Positions 39,275 to 47,891 of a DNA stretch of 64,000 nt are shown here, piece by piece. The DNA is from Paeniroseomonas aquatica (GTDB lineage Bacteria > Pseudomonadota > Alphaproteobacteria > Acetobacterales > Acetobacteraceae): the NCBI RefSeq assembly GCF_030409335.1, contig NZ_JAUFPN010000127.1, forward strand, positions 12,810 to 76,809, read 5' to 3'. The translations under genes and the position numbers were made by a program. Within the stretch, counting starts at the first letter, position 1. Every line of letters begins with the position of its first letter. The notes beneath the pieces were generated by a model that did not search any database, was not told where the DNA came from, and saw only the letters and a list, made by a program, of their open reading frames with translations.

Positions 39275-40465
39275 ATGGTCGACATCAGGGATTTCACGCT
39301 GGCGCAATTCGCCAGCACGGCGTTTCAGAATGCGCCGGCCGGCCTGCCCGGGGGCTTCACCCCGCTCTCGGCCGCGGCGCTGGGCGTGGTCGTGGATGCG
39401 CCGGGCGAGAGCTACGCCAACGGCCTCTATCGCCAGGACAATGCCGCCGCGCTCGTCGGCACCGGCACCCTGGGCGGCCAGGACACCCTGGTCCTCGCCT
39501 TCCGCGGCGCCGACGACCGGGCGGATTCGAACACCGTGCTGCGGAACCCCGCCGCGGATTACGGCAAGTTCGCCGAGCTGGTCGCGGCCGTCGACCGGCT
39601 GGCGGCCAGCGGCAGCTACGAGCAGGTGGCGATCACCGGGCATAGCCTGGGCGGCTCGCTGACGCAGATCTTCATGGCGAGCCATCCCGCCGGCACCACC
39701 CCGGTGCGGTACATCGCCGATACCTTCGGCTCGCCCGGCGCGCTGGTGCCGGACGCCAACGACGGGCGCATCACCAATTTCGTGATCGTGGACGACCCGG
39801 CGGTCTTCCTCGGCGAGAACCGCGCCGGCGTCGGCAGCGCGGTCTCCGGCAATGCGGTGCTGGAGCGAGGCGCCGCCGCGGTCGCCAGCCAGGCCTTCCC
39901 CGGCCTCACCGAGGATGATGCCCGCAGCGCCATCCCGAGCTTCACCAGCAACTACGAGAATGCCGGCGCCACCGTGAACCTCCCCGGCAAGACCGGCGGC
40001 ACCGGCCCGATCAGCAGCGTCACCGGCCTGCTGCAGGCCGACCCGGGGCAGCATGCGGTCTCGCTCTATGTCCGGGAGGTCGGCGACCTCGCCCTCCGCC
40101 TGCCGGCCGGCGGCACCGATCCGCTGTTCGACCGGGGCTTCTACCTCGCCCAGAACCCGGATGTCGCAGCGGCCGGCGTGGATGCGAAGCAGCATTTCGA
40201 CAGCAACGGCTGGCGCGAGAGCCGCGACCCCTCGGCCCTGTTCGATACCAGCTTCTACCTGCAGCACGGCCCCGATGTCGCCGCCGCCGGGCTGAACCCG
40301 CTGGTCCACTACCTGCTGTTCGGCTGGAGCGAGGGCCGCAACCCCGGCCCGGATTTCGACGGCGGCGACTATCTCGCGGCCAATGCCGATGTCGCCGCCG
40401 CCGGCGTCAACCCGCTGGCGCACTACCTGCAGCATGGCATCGACGAAGGACGCCTGATCGCCTGA
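39275..40465 (+). CDS. Lipase-like alpha/beta hydrolase with C-terminal 38-residue repeats
   Basis: 396 residues. The first 280 residues match the class 3 lipase-like paralogue at 26347-27384: LVLAFRGADDRADS, nucleophile AITGHSLGGSLTQIFMASH, DTFGSPGALVPD and IVDDPAVFLGENR. The last 113 residues are three direct repeats of 38, 38 and 37 residues starting at residue 284 (LFDRGFYLAQNPDVAAAGV..., LFDTSFYLQHGPDVAAAGL..., DFDGGDYLAANADVAAAGV...). Repeats of this NPDVAAAG type occur in secreted or surface proteins of alphaproteobacteria. No N-terminal signal peptide. ATG at 39275 follows GGGGAGCAGGAC. Function beyond likely esterase unknown. Confidence 0.85.
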   Translation: MVDIRDFTLAQFASTAFQNAPAGLPGGFTPLSAAALGVVVDAPGESYANGLYRQDNAAALVGTGTLGGQDTLVLAFRGADDRADSNTVLRNPAADYGKFAELVAAVDRLAASGSYEQVAITGHSLGGSLTQIFMASHPAGTTPVRYIADTFGSPGALVPDANDGRITNFVIVDDPAVFLGENRAGVGSAVSGNAVLERGAAAVASQAFPGLTEDDARSAIPSFTSNYENAGATVNLPGKTGGTGPISSVTGLLQADPGQHAVSLYVREVGDLALRLPAGGTDPLFDRGFYLAQNPDVAAAGVDAKQHFDSNGWRESRDPSALFDTSFYLQHGPDVAAAGLNPLVHYLLFGWSEGRNPGPDFDGGDYLAANADVAAAGVNPLAHYLQHGIDEGRLIA

Positions 40466-40493
40466 GGCGCGGGCGGGCGGCGCGCCGCCTCAG
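40462..40493. terminator. Hairpin at convergent lipase-like and COQ7 ends
   Basis: CTGAGGCG and CGCCTCAG are perfect arms that contain both stop codons. Probable shared terminator. Confidence 0.4.
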
Positions 40494-41065
40494 ATCCGCC
40501 GCGCCGCCTTCACCGCCGAGGCGCTGCCCCAGCCGACGATGCCGCCCCAGAGCCGCGCCGCCAGCCCGCGCCCCGGGCCGAGCAGCCCGGCCGCCTCGTC
40601 CCGGTGCTCGACCTCCTCCAGCCGGCAATGCTCCAGCAGCGCCCGCAGCGCGCCTTCCTCGCCGGTGGTGCCGAGCCGGTCGATCTGGGCGCGGTAGTGG
40701 TGGTCGACGAAGCTCTCCACCGCCTCGATCGTCACCTGCACCGCAGCGGGCCCGACCAGGGCCGGCAGCGCCCCGGTCAGCCAGCCCGCCACCCGCCAGA
40801 TCGGCAGCAGCCGGCTGTGCCCCGCGGGCGGCAGCATCGCCTCCAGCAGCCGCAGGTGCCCCGCCTCGGTCTCCAGGTGCCGCGCCGCGAAGTCGCGGAT
40901 GCCGGGGTCCCGGGCGAAGGCCAGGATGCCGCGGTAGATCATCACCGCGCCCGTCTCCCCCGCATGGTCCGAGCGCAGGTCGCCGAGCAGGCCGGGAAGG
41001 CGGGCGCAGAGCCGGGCGACCGCTGCGGCGCTCGGGGCAGGCGGGGCGGGCGAATGCATGTCCAT
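40490..41065 (-). CDS. coq7: COQ7-family demethoxyubiquinone hydroxylase
   Basis: 191 residues, di-iron carboxylate protein that hydroxylates demethoxyubiquinone at C6 in ubiquinone synthesis. Iron ligands are in DHAGETGAVMIYRG (Glu), HLETEAGHLRLLEAM (Glu-x2-His), EAVESFVDHHYRAQ (Glu) and EEVEHRDEAAGLL (Glu-x2-His). Two hydrophobic stretches likely dip into the membrane. Start at 41065 has an alternative ATG two codons on (41059). Convergent with the lipase-like gene. Confidence 0.93.
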   Translation of the reverse strand: MDMHSPAPPAPSAAAVARLCARLPGLLGDLRSDHAGETGAVMIYRGILAFARDPGIRDFAARHLETEAGHLRLLEAMLPPAGHSRLLPIWRVAGWLTGALPALVGPAAVQVTIEAVESFVDHHYRAQIDRLGTTGEEGALRALLEHCRLEEVEHRDEAAGLLGPGRGLAARLWGGIVGWGSASAVKAARRI

Positions 41066-41104
41066 GCGGCGCAGATGGCATCCATCGGCCGCGCAACAAC
41101 CCCC

Positions 41105-41956
41105 TCAGGCGACGGCGCGCACCAGGGCCGCCCAGCGGTCGAGCTCCGGCAGGATCACGTCGCGCTTCGCCGCTGCCAGGCTGAGCACCACCCGGTCCAC
41201 CCCGAGGTCGCGGTCGGCCAGCAGCGCCTCCCGGTCCTCCCGCACGCCCCAGATGGTGATGGGCAGCTCCGCCTCGCCCCGGCCGGCCGCCGCCGCCTCG
41301 GCGCGGAACTGCGGGATCAGCGCGGCGACGTCGGCATAGTGCTGGCGCACCCGGTGCGGCATCCAGCCGTCGCCGTAGCGGATCGCCCGCTTGGCGCCCC
41401 AGGGCCAGGCGCCGCCGACGATCACCGGCGGATGCGGCGTCTGCACCGGTTTCGGCCAGGCCATCATCGGCTTGAAGTCCACGAATTCGCCGTGGTACTC
41501 GGGCTTCGACGTCGTCCAGATCAGCTTCATCGCCTCGATCCGCTCCCGCGCCAGCTTGTGGCGGGTGGCGAAGGCGGTGCCGTGGTCCTCGATCTCCTCC
41601 TGGTTCCAGCCATTGCCGACGCCGAACAGGAACCGCCCGTCCGAGATCCGGTCGATGGAGGCCACCGACTTCGCCGTCTGGATCGGGTCGCGCTGCACCA
41701 CCAGGCAGATGCCGGTGCCGACCTTGAGCGTGCTGGTCGCCGCCGCCGCCGCGGTCAGCGTCACGAAGGGATCCATCACGTCGTAGTACTGCTTCGGCAG
41801 TGCCTCGCCGCTCGGGTGCGAGACCCGGCGGACCAGCGGGATGTGCGAATGCTCCGGCGCCCAGAGGCTGTCGAAGCCGCGTTCCTCCAGCGCCACGGCG
41901 AGTTCCGCCGGGCCCATGGAGTAATCCGTGAAGAACATCGCCGCGCCGATCTTCAT
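41105..41956 (-). CDS. F420-dependent luciferase-like oxidoreductase (LLM class)
   Basis: 283 residues. AAMFFTDYSMGPAELAVALEERG, FDSLWAPEHSHIPLVRR, LKVGTGICLVVQRDPIQTAKSVASIDR and FLFGVGNGWNQEEIEDHG are typical of the TIGR03619-type F420 group. The ATG at 41956 (after GGGAGGCGGG) is chosen over an earlier in-frame start. It lies 49 bases downstream of an NtaA-type monooxygenase on the same strand. Either F420 or FMN could serve; the neighbourhood favours F420. Confidence 0.87.
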   Translation of the reverse strand: MKIGAAMFFTDYSMGPAELAVALEERGFDSLWAPEHSHIPLVRRVSHPSGEALPKQYYDVMDPFVTLTAAAAATSTLKVGTGICLVVQRDPIQTAKSVASIDRISDGRFLFGVGNGWNQEEIEDHGTAFATRHKLARERIEAMKLIWTTSKPEYHGEFVDFKPMMAWPKPVQTPHPPVIVGGAWPWGAKRAIRYGDGWMPHRVRQHYADVAALIPQFRAEAAAAGRGEAELPITIWGVREDREALLADRDLGVDRVVLSLAAAKRDVILPELDRWAALVRAVA

Positions 41957-42005
41957 TGAACCCGCCTCCCGTTTTCCGGCAGGCTGGACCTTCGGGCGCG
42001 GCGGC

Positions 42006-43319
42006 TCAAGAGGCGAAGAGGCGGCTCCGCGGCCGGGCCAGGCCGAGGTGGTCGCGCAGCGTCGTCCCCGCATACTCCCGCCGGTAGAGCCCGCGTTCCT
42101 GCAGGATCGGCACCACCATGTCGACGAAGTCGTCGAAGGCGCCGGGGAAATAGGCCGGCAGGATGTTGAAGCCGTCGCAGGCCCGCTCCTCGAACCACTG
42201 CTGCAGGGTATCGGCGATGGTCTCCGGCGTGCCGCAGATCACCCAATGCCCGCGCGCCGCGCCGGTCAGGTTGAACAAATCCCGCCAGGTCATCCGGTCG
42301 CGCAGCGCCTTGGCCAGCATGGCGCGGGCGAAGCCATGCGAGCTGTCCGGCAGCGGCAGCTCCGTCACCAGATCGTCGGGCGGGAAGCGCGAGACATCCT
42401 GACCGAGGCGGGAGGAGAGCATCGACAGCGCATTCGTCGTGTTCACGAAGCCCTGCAGGGTGTTCAGCTTCTCCCGCGCCTCGGCCTCGGTGCGGCCCAC
42501 CACCGGCATGACCCCCGGCAGCACCGCGATCTCATCCCCGTGGCGGCCGAAGGCGGGCATGCGCGACTTCAGCGCGACATAGCCGGCCTTCGCCTCCTCG
42601 AGGTCCTGCACCACGGCAAACACCACGTCCGCGGTGCGCGCCGCCAGCGCCAGCCCAGGGCCGGAGGAGCCGGCCTGGAGGATGATCGGCTGGCCCTGCG
42701 GCGTGCGGCTGGTCGGCAGCGGCCCCTTCACCTGGAAGAACCGCCCCTTGTGGTCGAGCGTGCGCACCTTGGCCGGGTCGATGTACTGCCCGGTCTCGAG
42801 GTTGCGCACCACGGCGCCATCGTCCCAGCAATCCCAGAGCCCGCGCACGACATCGACGAATTCCTCGGCGACCTCGTAGCGCGCGTCATGCTCCGGGTGG
42901 ATGCGGCCGAAATTCTCCGCCGCCTTGCCGCCCGAGCTTGTCACGGCATTCCAGGCCGCGCGGCCGTGGCTGAGGTGGTCGAGCGAGGCGAAGGCCCGGG
43001 CCACGTTGTAGGGCTCGTTGTAGGTGGTCGACGACGTCGCCCCCAGCCCGACATGCGTCGTCGTCGCGGCGAGGGCCGCCAGCATCGTCAGCGGCTCGAA
43101 GCGCGCGGCGAAGGAGGGATGCATCCCCGGCTCGGTCGCCAAGTTGTCGCCGAGGAAGATCAGGTCGAACTTCCCCCGCTCGGCGATGCGGGCGATCTCC
43201 TGCACGACGGAGAGGTCCTCGAAGCTCTGCGCCGCCCCGGGGTAGCGCCAGCCGGCGATGTGGTTGCCGGTCCCGAGGACGAAGACCCCGAGATGCATCT
43301 GGCGGCCGGGCGTGGTCAT
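42006..43319 (-). CDS. NtaA/SnaA/DszA-type FMN-dependent monooxygenase
   Basis: 437 residues, full family length. LGVFVLGTGNHIAGWRYPGA, FDLIFLGDNLATEPG, VGLGATSSTTYNEPYNVARAFASLD, GRAAWNAVTSSGGKAAENFG and the insert RFFQVKGPLPTSRTPQGQPII mark the two-component FMN branch of the luciferase fold (NtaA, SnaA, DszA, EmoA). It needs FMNH2 from a separate reductase, not seen here. ATG at 43319 follows CAGGAG. Likely oxidises an organic sulfur or nitrogen compound. Divergent from a VOC gene; LLM gene next in the operon. Confidence 0.93.
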   Translation of the reverse strand: MTTPGRQMHLGVFVLGTGNHIAGWRYPGAAQSFEDLSVVQEIARIAERGKFDLIFLGDNLATEPGMHPSFAARFEPLTMLAALAATTTHVGLGATSSTTYNEPYNVARAFASLDHLSHGRAAWNAVTSSGGKAAENFGRIHPEHDARYEVAEEFVDVVRGLWDCWDDGAVVRNLETGQYIDPAKVRTLDHKGRFFQVKGPLPTSRTPQGQPIILQAGSSGPGLALAARTADVVFAVVQDLEEAKAGYVALKSRMPAFGRHGDEIAVLPGVMPVVGRTEAEAREKLNTLQGFVNTTNALSMLSSRLGQDVSRFPPDDLVTELPLPDSSHGFARAMLAKALRDRMTWRDLFNLTGAARGHWVICGTPETIADTLQQWFEERACDGFNILPAYFPGAFDDFVDMVVPILQERGLYRREYAGTTLRDHLGLARPRSRLFAS

Positions 43320-43460
43320 GCGGCGGAACTCCTGAACGATCGTCCGCGGTGCAGCAAGATCCGTGCCCCGGGACGGCTGGCGTCGCCCGGACGGGCAGGG
43401 GAGTATGGCATGCGGCACTGACGCCGCCACCCCGCGCGCACCTGCAGGAGGACCGCCGCA

Positions 43461-43967
43461 ATGTCCGAAACCGCTCCGATGGTCGCCGGCCTCTTCCATG
43501 TCGCCGTCAAGACCAACGACCTTGCCGCCACCACCGCCTTCTACGTGACGATCCTCGGCCTGCGGGAGGCGCCGCGGCCGGACTTCGGCTATCCCGGCGC
43601 CTGGTTCGCGGTGCCGCTGCCGGGCGGTCCCGCCATCCTGCATATCTATGCCGGCGGCCCGGCGCTGGGGGCGGAGGGCCGCGCCCCCTCGGGCACCGCC
43701 GCCATCGACCATGTCTCGCTCGCCTGCCGCGGCTACCACGGCTTCATCGCCCGCTTCCGCGCGGCCGGCCTCGCCTGGCGCGAGTTCCTCGTCCCCGGCA
43801 CCACCCTCTGGCAGCTGTTCGTCTACGACCCCTCCGGCGTGCAATGCGAGCTGACCTTCGAGGGCGCGGCCGAATCCGGCCCGGGGCCGGACATGTCGCC
43901 CGGCCGCGCCTATGTCGCCGGCAGCAGCTTCTTCGAGGCCGCCGCCTATCCGGCGCTCACTGGCTGA
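43461..43967 (+). CDS. VOC-family protein
   Basis: 168 residues with metal-site strands GLFHVAVKTNDLAATTAFYV, IDHVSLACRGYHGFI and LFVYDPSGVQCELTFEG (His, His, Glu). The layout fits a glyoxalase/dioxygenase-like enzyme. The start at 43461 follows AGGAGGACCGCCGCA. Divergent from the NtaA-type gene by 141 bases; its 3' end overlaps the convergent flavoprotein gene by 11 bases. Substrate unknown. Confidence 0.82.
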   Translation: MSETAPMVAGLFHVAVKTNDLAATTAFYVTILGLREAPRPDFGYPGAWFAVPLPGGPAILHIYAGGPALGAEGRAPSGTAAIDHVSLACRGYHGFIARFRAAGLAWREFLVPGTTLWQLFVYDPSGVQCELTFEGAAESGPGPDMSPGRAYVAGSSFFEAAAYPALTG

Positions 43968-45135
43968 ATTCCTCCGGCCGCGGCACGTCGGTATAGAGCC
44001 GGCGCAGCTTGGCGAGGAATTCCGGCTCCCGCTTGGCCAGCGACCCCGCCACCGGGTCGGCGCCGGGGAACATGGTATCGGTCGCCTCCAGGCTGAAGCG
44101 GCGCACGAAGCCTACCCGCGTGTCGCGCCAGGCGGCCACGTCCTCGGCCCCGCCGCCGCGCGCCAGCACCGCGCCGGCGACGATGCCGTCCTCGATCGCC
44201 TGGGTCGCGCCCTGGCCGAGCGTCGGGACCATGGCATGCGCGGCGTCGCCGAGGAACAGCACCCGCCCCGCCCCGGCGGTGCGCTGCAGCGGCGCCTCCT
44301 GCAGCCGCGCCCAGTGGATCGAGTCCACCCCCGCCGCCAGGCGCTCGACCATCCAGGCGACGGCGGGGCAGGCGGCGCCGGTCTCGGGCGTATAGAGCGC
44401 CCGTTGGAAGGCGGCGGTCCTGGCCTCGGGCGGGATCTCCGCCTCGGGCGCGGCGAGCGGGAAGCCGCCGGCGATATAGGCGGCGCCGCCCGGCAGCCGG
44501 TAGGAGAGCAGCCGGGCATTGCCGTTGAACCACTGGCCGTAGTCGTCGTAGGGGCAATCCGCCGCTTCCGGCACCAGCAGCCGGGTCATGGCGATGCCGT
44601 GGAAGCTCGGCGTGGTCGGGCCGGCCGCCAGCGCCCGCAGGGCCGAGTAGCGGCCGTCGCCGGCGACCAGCAGGTCGTAGCCGCGCGGCCGCAGTCGGGC
44701 GCCGTCGGCGGCCTGCAGCACCGGCACCAGCCGGCCCACCGCATCCTCCTCGATCGCCACCAGCTCCAGCCCGAAGCGGGTGATCCCGGCGACCGGGGCC
44801 CGCAGCAGCCGGTACAGCTCCGACCAGCGCAGGCGGATCCCGGCATCCTCCGCCACCTCCGCCAGCGGCAGGTCGAACAGCCGCCGGCCGCTGGCCAGGT
44901 CGATGAACCAGCGCGTCCAGGGCAGCGAGGCCGCCCGCACCGCGTCATGCCGGGCCGGCAGGTGCAGCCGCAGCGCCTTCATCGCATTCGGCCCGACATT
45001 CAGCCCGGTGCCGGAGTCCTCGACCGCGTCGGGCGGCAGCCGGTCATAGGCCTCGACGGTGATGCCGGGGGCCCGCAGCAGCCTCTCGGCCAGGACGCTG
45101 CCGGCGACGCCGCAGCCGATGATGCCGATCCTCAT
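43957..45135 (-). CDS. FAD-dependent aromatic-type monooxygenase
   Basis: 392 residues, PHBH/UbiH-like flavoprotein hydroxylase. FAD site: IGIIGCGVAGSVLAE at the N-terminus, a GRYSALRALA block (DG motif), and VLFLGDAAHAMVPTLGQGATQAIED (GD motif) near residue 300. NAD(P)H-dependent hydroxylation of an aromatic or quinone-like ring is expected. Start ATG at 45135. It follows the MBL hydrolase gene by 61 bases on the same strand. Confidence 0.92.
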   Translation of the reverse strand: MRIGIIGCGVAGSVLAERLLRAPGITVEAYDRLPPDAVEDSGTGLNVGPNAMKALRLHLPARHDAVRAASLPWTRWFIDLASGRRLFDLPLAEVAEDAGIRLRWSELYRLLRAPVAGITRFGLELVAIEEDAVGRLVPVLQAADGARLRPRGYDLLVAGDGRYSALRALAAGPTTPSFHGIAMTRLLVPEAADCPYDDYGQWFNGNARLLSYRLPGGAAYIAGGFPLAAPEAEIPPEARTAAFQRALYTPETGAACPAVAWMVERLAAGVDSIHWARLQEAPLQRTAGAGRVLFLGDAAHAMVPTLGQGATQAIEDGIVAGAVLARGGGAEDVAAWRDTRVGFVRRFSLEATDTMFPGADPVAGSLAKREPEFLAKLRRLYTDVPRPEEFSQ

Positions 45136-45196
45136 GCGCCTCGCTCCGCCGGCCGGGGCAGGTAGCCGAGCAATCCCCGGGCCAGCGGCGCCGGCC

Positions 45197-46072
45197 TCAG
45201 CCGCCGGTCGGCATGAAGCGGAAGCCGTCGCCCCACCGGGTGAGGTGGCCGGTGGAGGGGGAGGGGAAATGCGCGGTGCACATCAGCCGCCCGGTGTCGC
45301 AGTGGCACTCGAGGAATTTCCGCCGCGTCACCGCCGAGGCCGCCTGGTCGTAGTCCGCCCGCATCGAGATCTCGGGGTAGCGCGCCTGCAGCGGCGAGTG
45401 GATCAGGTCGCCGGTCAGCACCGCGACCGTCTCCCCCTTGCCCAGCTCCACCGCGAAGTGGTCCGGCGTGTGGCCCGGGGTCGGCGTCAGCCGCACGTGG
45501 TCGCTGAGCGCGCTGTCGCTGCTGGCGAGCTGCGCCTGGCCGGCGGCGATGATGGGCAGCACGCTATCCTCGAGGATCTGGTTCGGCGTCCTGGCGTGCT
45601 CGGCCTCCCAGTAGGCCAGCTCCTTCTCGGCGAAGACGTATTTCGCGCGGGGGAAGGTCGGCACCCAGCGGCCGTTCTCCAGCCGGGTGTTCCAGCCGAC
45701 ATGGTCGACATGCAGGTGGGTGCACATGACGTAGTCGATGTCGGCCACGGAATAGCCGGTGGCCGCTAGGTTGCGCTCCCAGGTGTCGTCGGTCTTCTGG
45801 TTCCAGAAGGGCCGGTTCGGCCGCTGCTTGTGGTTGCCGACGCAGCTGTCGACCAGGATGGTGTGGTGCGGCGTGCGCACGATGTAGCTCTGGATGCAGA
45901 GCTTCAGCTTGCCGGTCGCCGGGTCGAGCGCCGCCGGCTCCAGCCAGCCGCGGTTCTCGGCCAGGGTCTCGGCGGTCAGGTTGGGGAAGAATTCCAGCGG
46001 ATCGAACAGCGGGCGCTCCTCCTCGACCACGCGATGGATGGTGAGGTCGCCGAGCTGGAAGCCTTTGGCCAT
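45197..46072 (-). CDS. MBL-fold metallo-hydrolase
   Basis: 291 residues. Zinc-site motifs are THLHVDHVGWN near residue 120, PTPGHTPDHFAVEL, VLTGDLIHSP and CTAHFPSPSTG. This arrangement is that of AHL-lactonase/quinolone-degrading type hydrolases and many unassigned members. No signal peptide, so cytoplasmic. ATG at 46072 follows GGAGGGACTGCACC. Pairing with a flavin monooxygenase suggests an aromatic catabolic step, but the substrate is not visible. Confidence 0.88.
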   Translation of the reverse strand: MAKGFQLGDLTIHRVVEEERPLFDPLEFFPNLTAETLAENRGWLEPAALDPATGKLKLCIQSYIVRTPHHTILVDSCVGNHKQRPNRPFWNQKTDDTWERNLAATGYSVADIDYVMCTHLHVDHVGWNTRLENGRWVPTFPRAKYVFAEKELAYWEAEHARTPNQILEDSVLPIIAAGQAQLASSDSALSDHVRLTPTPGHTPDHFAVELGKGETVAVLTGDLIHSPLQARYPEISMRADYDQAASAVTRRKFLECHCDTGRLMCTAHFPSPSTGHLTRWGDGFRFMPTGG

Positions 46073-46291
46073 GGTGCAGTCCCTCCGTGCGGCGGCAGCT
46101 TACCGCCCCGGCGCCGTCCCGCCAGCCATCATCGGCCGGCGCCCGCGGCGGCGGCCGGCCGGCCCGGGACCGGAGGCGCCCTGCATCGATCCGATGCGGC
46201 GAGGTTGCATGTCGAATCCGCTCGCCTGGATGGTCGAATGCGGGAGAGGATGCAGCCTCGATCGCGGGTCCAGCAGGAGGGAGGTAAGCCA

Positions 46292-46549
46292 ATGGCCGGT
46301 TCGCGCGATGTGCTGCCGCCGCAAGGCCGGAGGGGCCAGCTCGCCCCCCGCCAGGCGCCGAAGATCGGAGAGCTTTGGCTGCTTGCCAATCCGAGGGGGC
46401 GCCGGGACGAAGTGGCCAAGCTGTCCCGCGACGGATGGATGCTGTCCTCCGGGCTCTACTCGCATGAGGAGATCCAGGGCTGGTCGCCGAAATTCCGGGT
46501 GGCGTCGGTGGCCGAGCAGATGTTCCGGATCATCACCTCGGCCTCCTAG
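46292..46549 (+). CDS. Small protein of unknown function
   Basis: 85 residues. A basic, Gly/Arg-rich N-terminus (RDVLPPQGRRGQLAPRQAPK) is followed by a compact C-terminal part: IGELWLLANPRGRRDEV, LSRDGWMLSSGLYSHEE and FRVASVAEQMFRIITSAS. It has one of the best ribosome sites in the window (GGAGGGAGGTAAGCCA before the ATG), which is why I accept it. It diverges from the MBL gene and converges on the GAF kinase. No family recognised. Confidence 0.6.
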   Translation: MAGSRDVLPPQGRRGQLAPRQAPKIGELWLLANPRGRRDEVAKLSRDGWMLSSGLYSHEEIQGWSPKFRVASVAEQMFRIITSAS

Positions 46550-46559
46550 CGGGACGGCC

Positions 46560-47777
46560 TCAGCCGCCATCCTCCGCAGGCGTCTCGGGGGCCGAGGGCG
46601 TCGGGAAGCGGAAGGTCCACCGCGTTCCCGCCGTGACGTCGAGGCTGGTCGAGCCGTCGAGCTGCTGCATCAGCCGCCGCACCAGGCCGATCCCGTGCCG
46701 CTTGCTGCCGGCGACCTCGGTGAAGCCGGGGCCATCGTCGCTGATGGTCAGCACGGCGCCCGGCTGCGCCCCGGCGCGGCGCAGCTCGATGTCGATGAGG
46801 CCGGAGCCGTTGGGGAATGCATGCTCGTAGCTGTTGGATACCGTCTCCGCGACGATCATCCCTATGGCGGTGACGGTATCGAGATCGACCGGCAGCGTCA
46901 CCGTCCGGCAGCTCAGCAGGATATCCTTCGAGAAGCTGTTCTGCAGGGTCGGGAGGTTCTTGCAGACGGCATTGATGTATTCGCCGAGGTCGATGCTGCG
47001 GCCCAGGCCGGTGCCCAGCAGCTGTTCGTAGACTTCCGCCAGGGTCATGACGCGGCGAATCATCGCCATGACGGAGACCTTCTGCGCCGGCCCGGCCACG
47101 GCCCGGAGATGGCTGTCCAGCATGCCGCTGATGAGCTGCAGGTTGTTCCGGACGCGGTGCTTCAGCTCCTCGGCCAGCATGTCCTTCTCGACCACGAGCG
47201 CCTCGGCACGGGCGAAGGCCACCCGCAGGGCCTGCACCCGCTGGCTCGTGGCCACCGCCTCGGCCAGGATATTGGCGAAGCCGGTGAGGAAGGCCACGTC
47301 GTGCTGGTCGTAGTCGTGCTGCACCGCACTATCGATCTCGAGCACGCCATAGGGCTCGCCGCTCAGGCCCTTGATGATGACGTCGATGGTCGAGATGATG
47401 CCATGCTGCGCATAGAAGGCCGGCAGCACGACGTCACCGCATTCGCGCTGGTCCTGCAGATCGTGCAGGATCACCGGCTGCTCGGTGATGAAGGCCCGGC
47501 CTTGCGGCGTCGAATGATCGGCGGCCGATACCACATGGCCGATGACGCCGTCCCGCCAGCCGTAGCCTGCCTCGATCAGCAGGTCGTTCTCCGCAGGACG
47601 ATAGCGGCAGATTTTGCAGAAGGGGACGTCGAGGCCCTCGGCACAGGTCCGGGCCGCCTCGTTCAGGATCTTCAGCAGGACCGGTTCCCGGAAGGCGTAG
47701 CTGCCGAACCGGGCCAGGGCAGCCTGCTGCCGCAGCAGCCGCACGGTTTCCGTGGCGTTGTCCTGATGAGACAACAT
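46560..47777 (-). CDS. GAF-domain sensor histidine kinase (HisKA_2)
   Basis: 405 residues, soluble. An N-terminal GAF domain covers about residues 25-175 (FCKICRYRPAENDLLIEAGYG, GVIGHVVSA, YGVLEIDS). The phosphoacceptor helix is EELKHRVRNNLQLISGML, followed by the HATPase domain with MIVAETVSNSYEHAFP, ISDDGPGF and HGIGLVRRLMQQ. This resembles light- or redox-regulated kinases of alphaproteobacteria. Strong ribosome site (CGGAGGGTGC). Divergent from a single-domain response regulator, its likely partner. Confidence 0.92.
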   Translation of the reverse strand: MLSHQDNATETVRLLRQQAALARFGSYAFREPVLLKILNEAARTCAEGLDVPFCKICRYRPAENDLLIEAGYGWRDGVIGHVVSAADHSTPQGRAFITEQPVILHDLQDQRECGDVVLPAFYAQHGIISTIDVIIKGLSGEPYGVLEIDSAVQHDYDQHDVAFLTGFANILAEAVATSQRVQALRVAFARAEALVVEKDMLAEELKHRVRNNLQLISGMLDSHLRAVAGPAQKVSVMAMIRRVMTLAEVYEQLLGTGLGRSIDLGEYINAVCKNLPTLQNSFSKDILLSCRTVTLPVDLDTVTAIGMIVAETVSNSYEHAFPNGSGLIDIELRRAGAQPGAVLTISDDGPGFTEVAGSKRHGIGLVRRLMQQLDGSTSLDVTAGTRWTFRFPTPSAPETPAEDGG

Positions 47778-47824
47778 GCACCCTCCGATTGAAAAATTTC
47801 TCTAGGAATGCACGCTGTGATAAT

Positions 47825-47848
47825 AGTACTCATGTACCATACCGTACT
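47825..47848. promoter_or_regulatory. Palindrome in the kinase / response-regulator promoter
   Basis: AGTAC and GTACT are inverted arms 14 bases apart in the 114-base divergent region, which is unusually A+T-rich for this genome. It may be a regulator site; weak. Confidence 0.3.
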
Positions 47849-47891
47849 CTTGGTTTGACGCAGCCAAATTTCGTAACGGAAGGATTGTCGC

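Noticed and set aside
42006-43319. Counting the NtaA-type monooxygenase as another F420 enzyme
   Set aside because: Its sequence blocks place it with the two-component FMNH2-dependent branch (NtaA/SnaA/DszA), so it was kept out of the F420 set.
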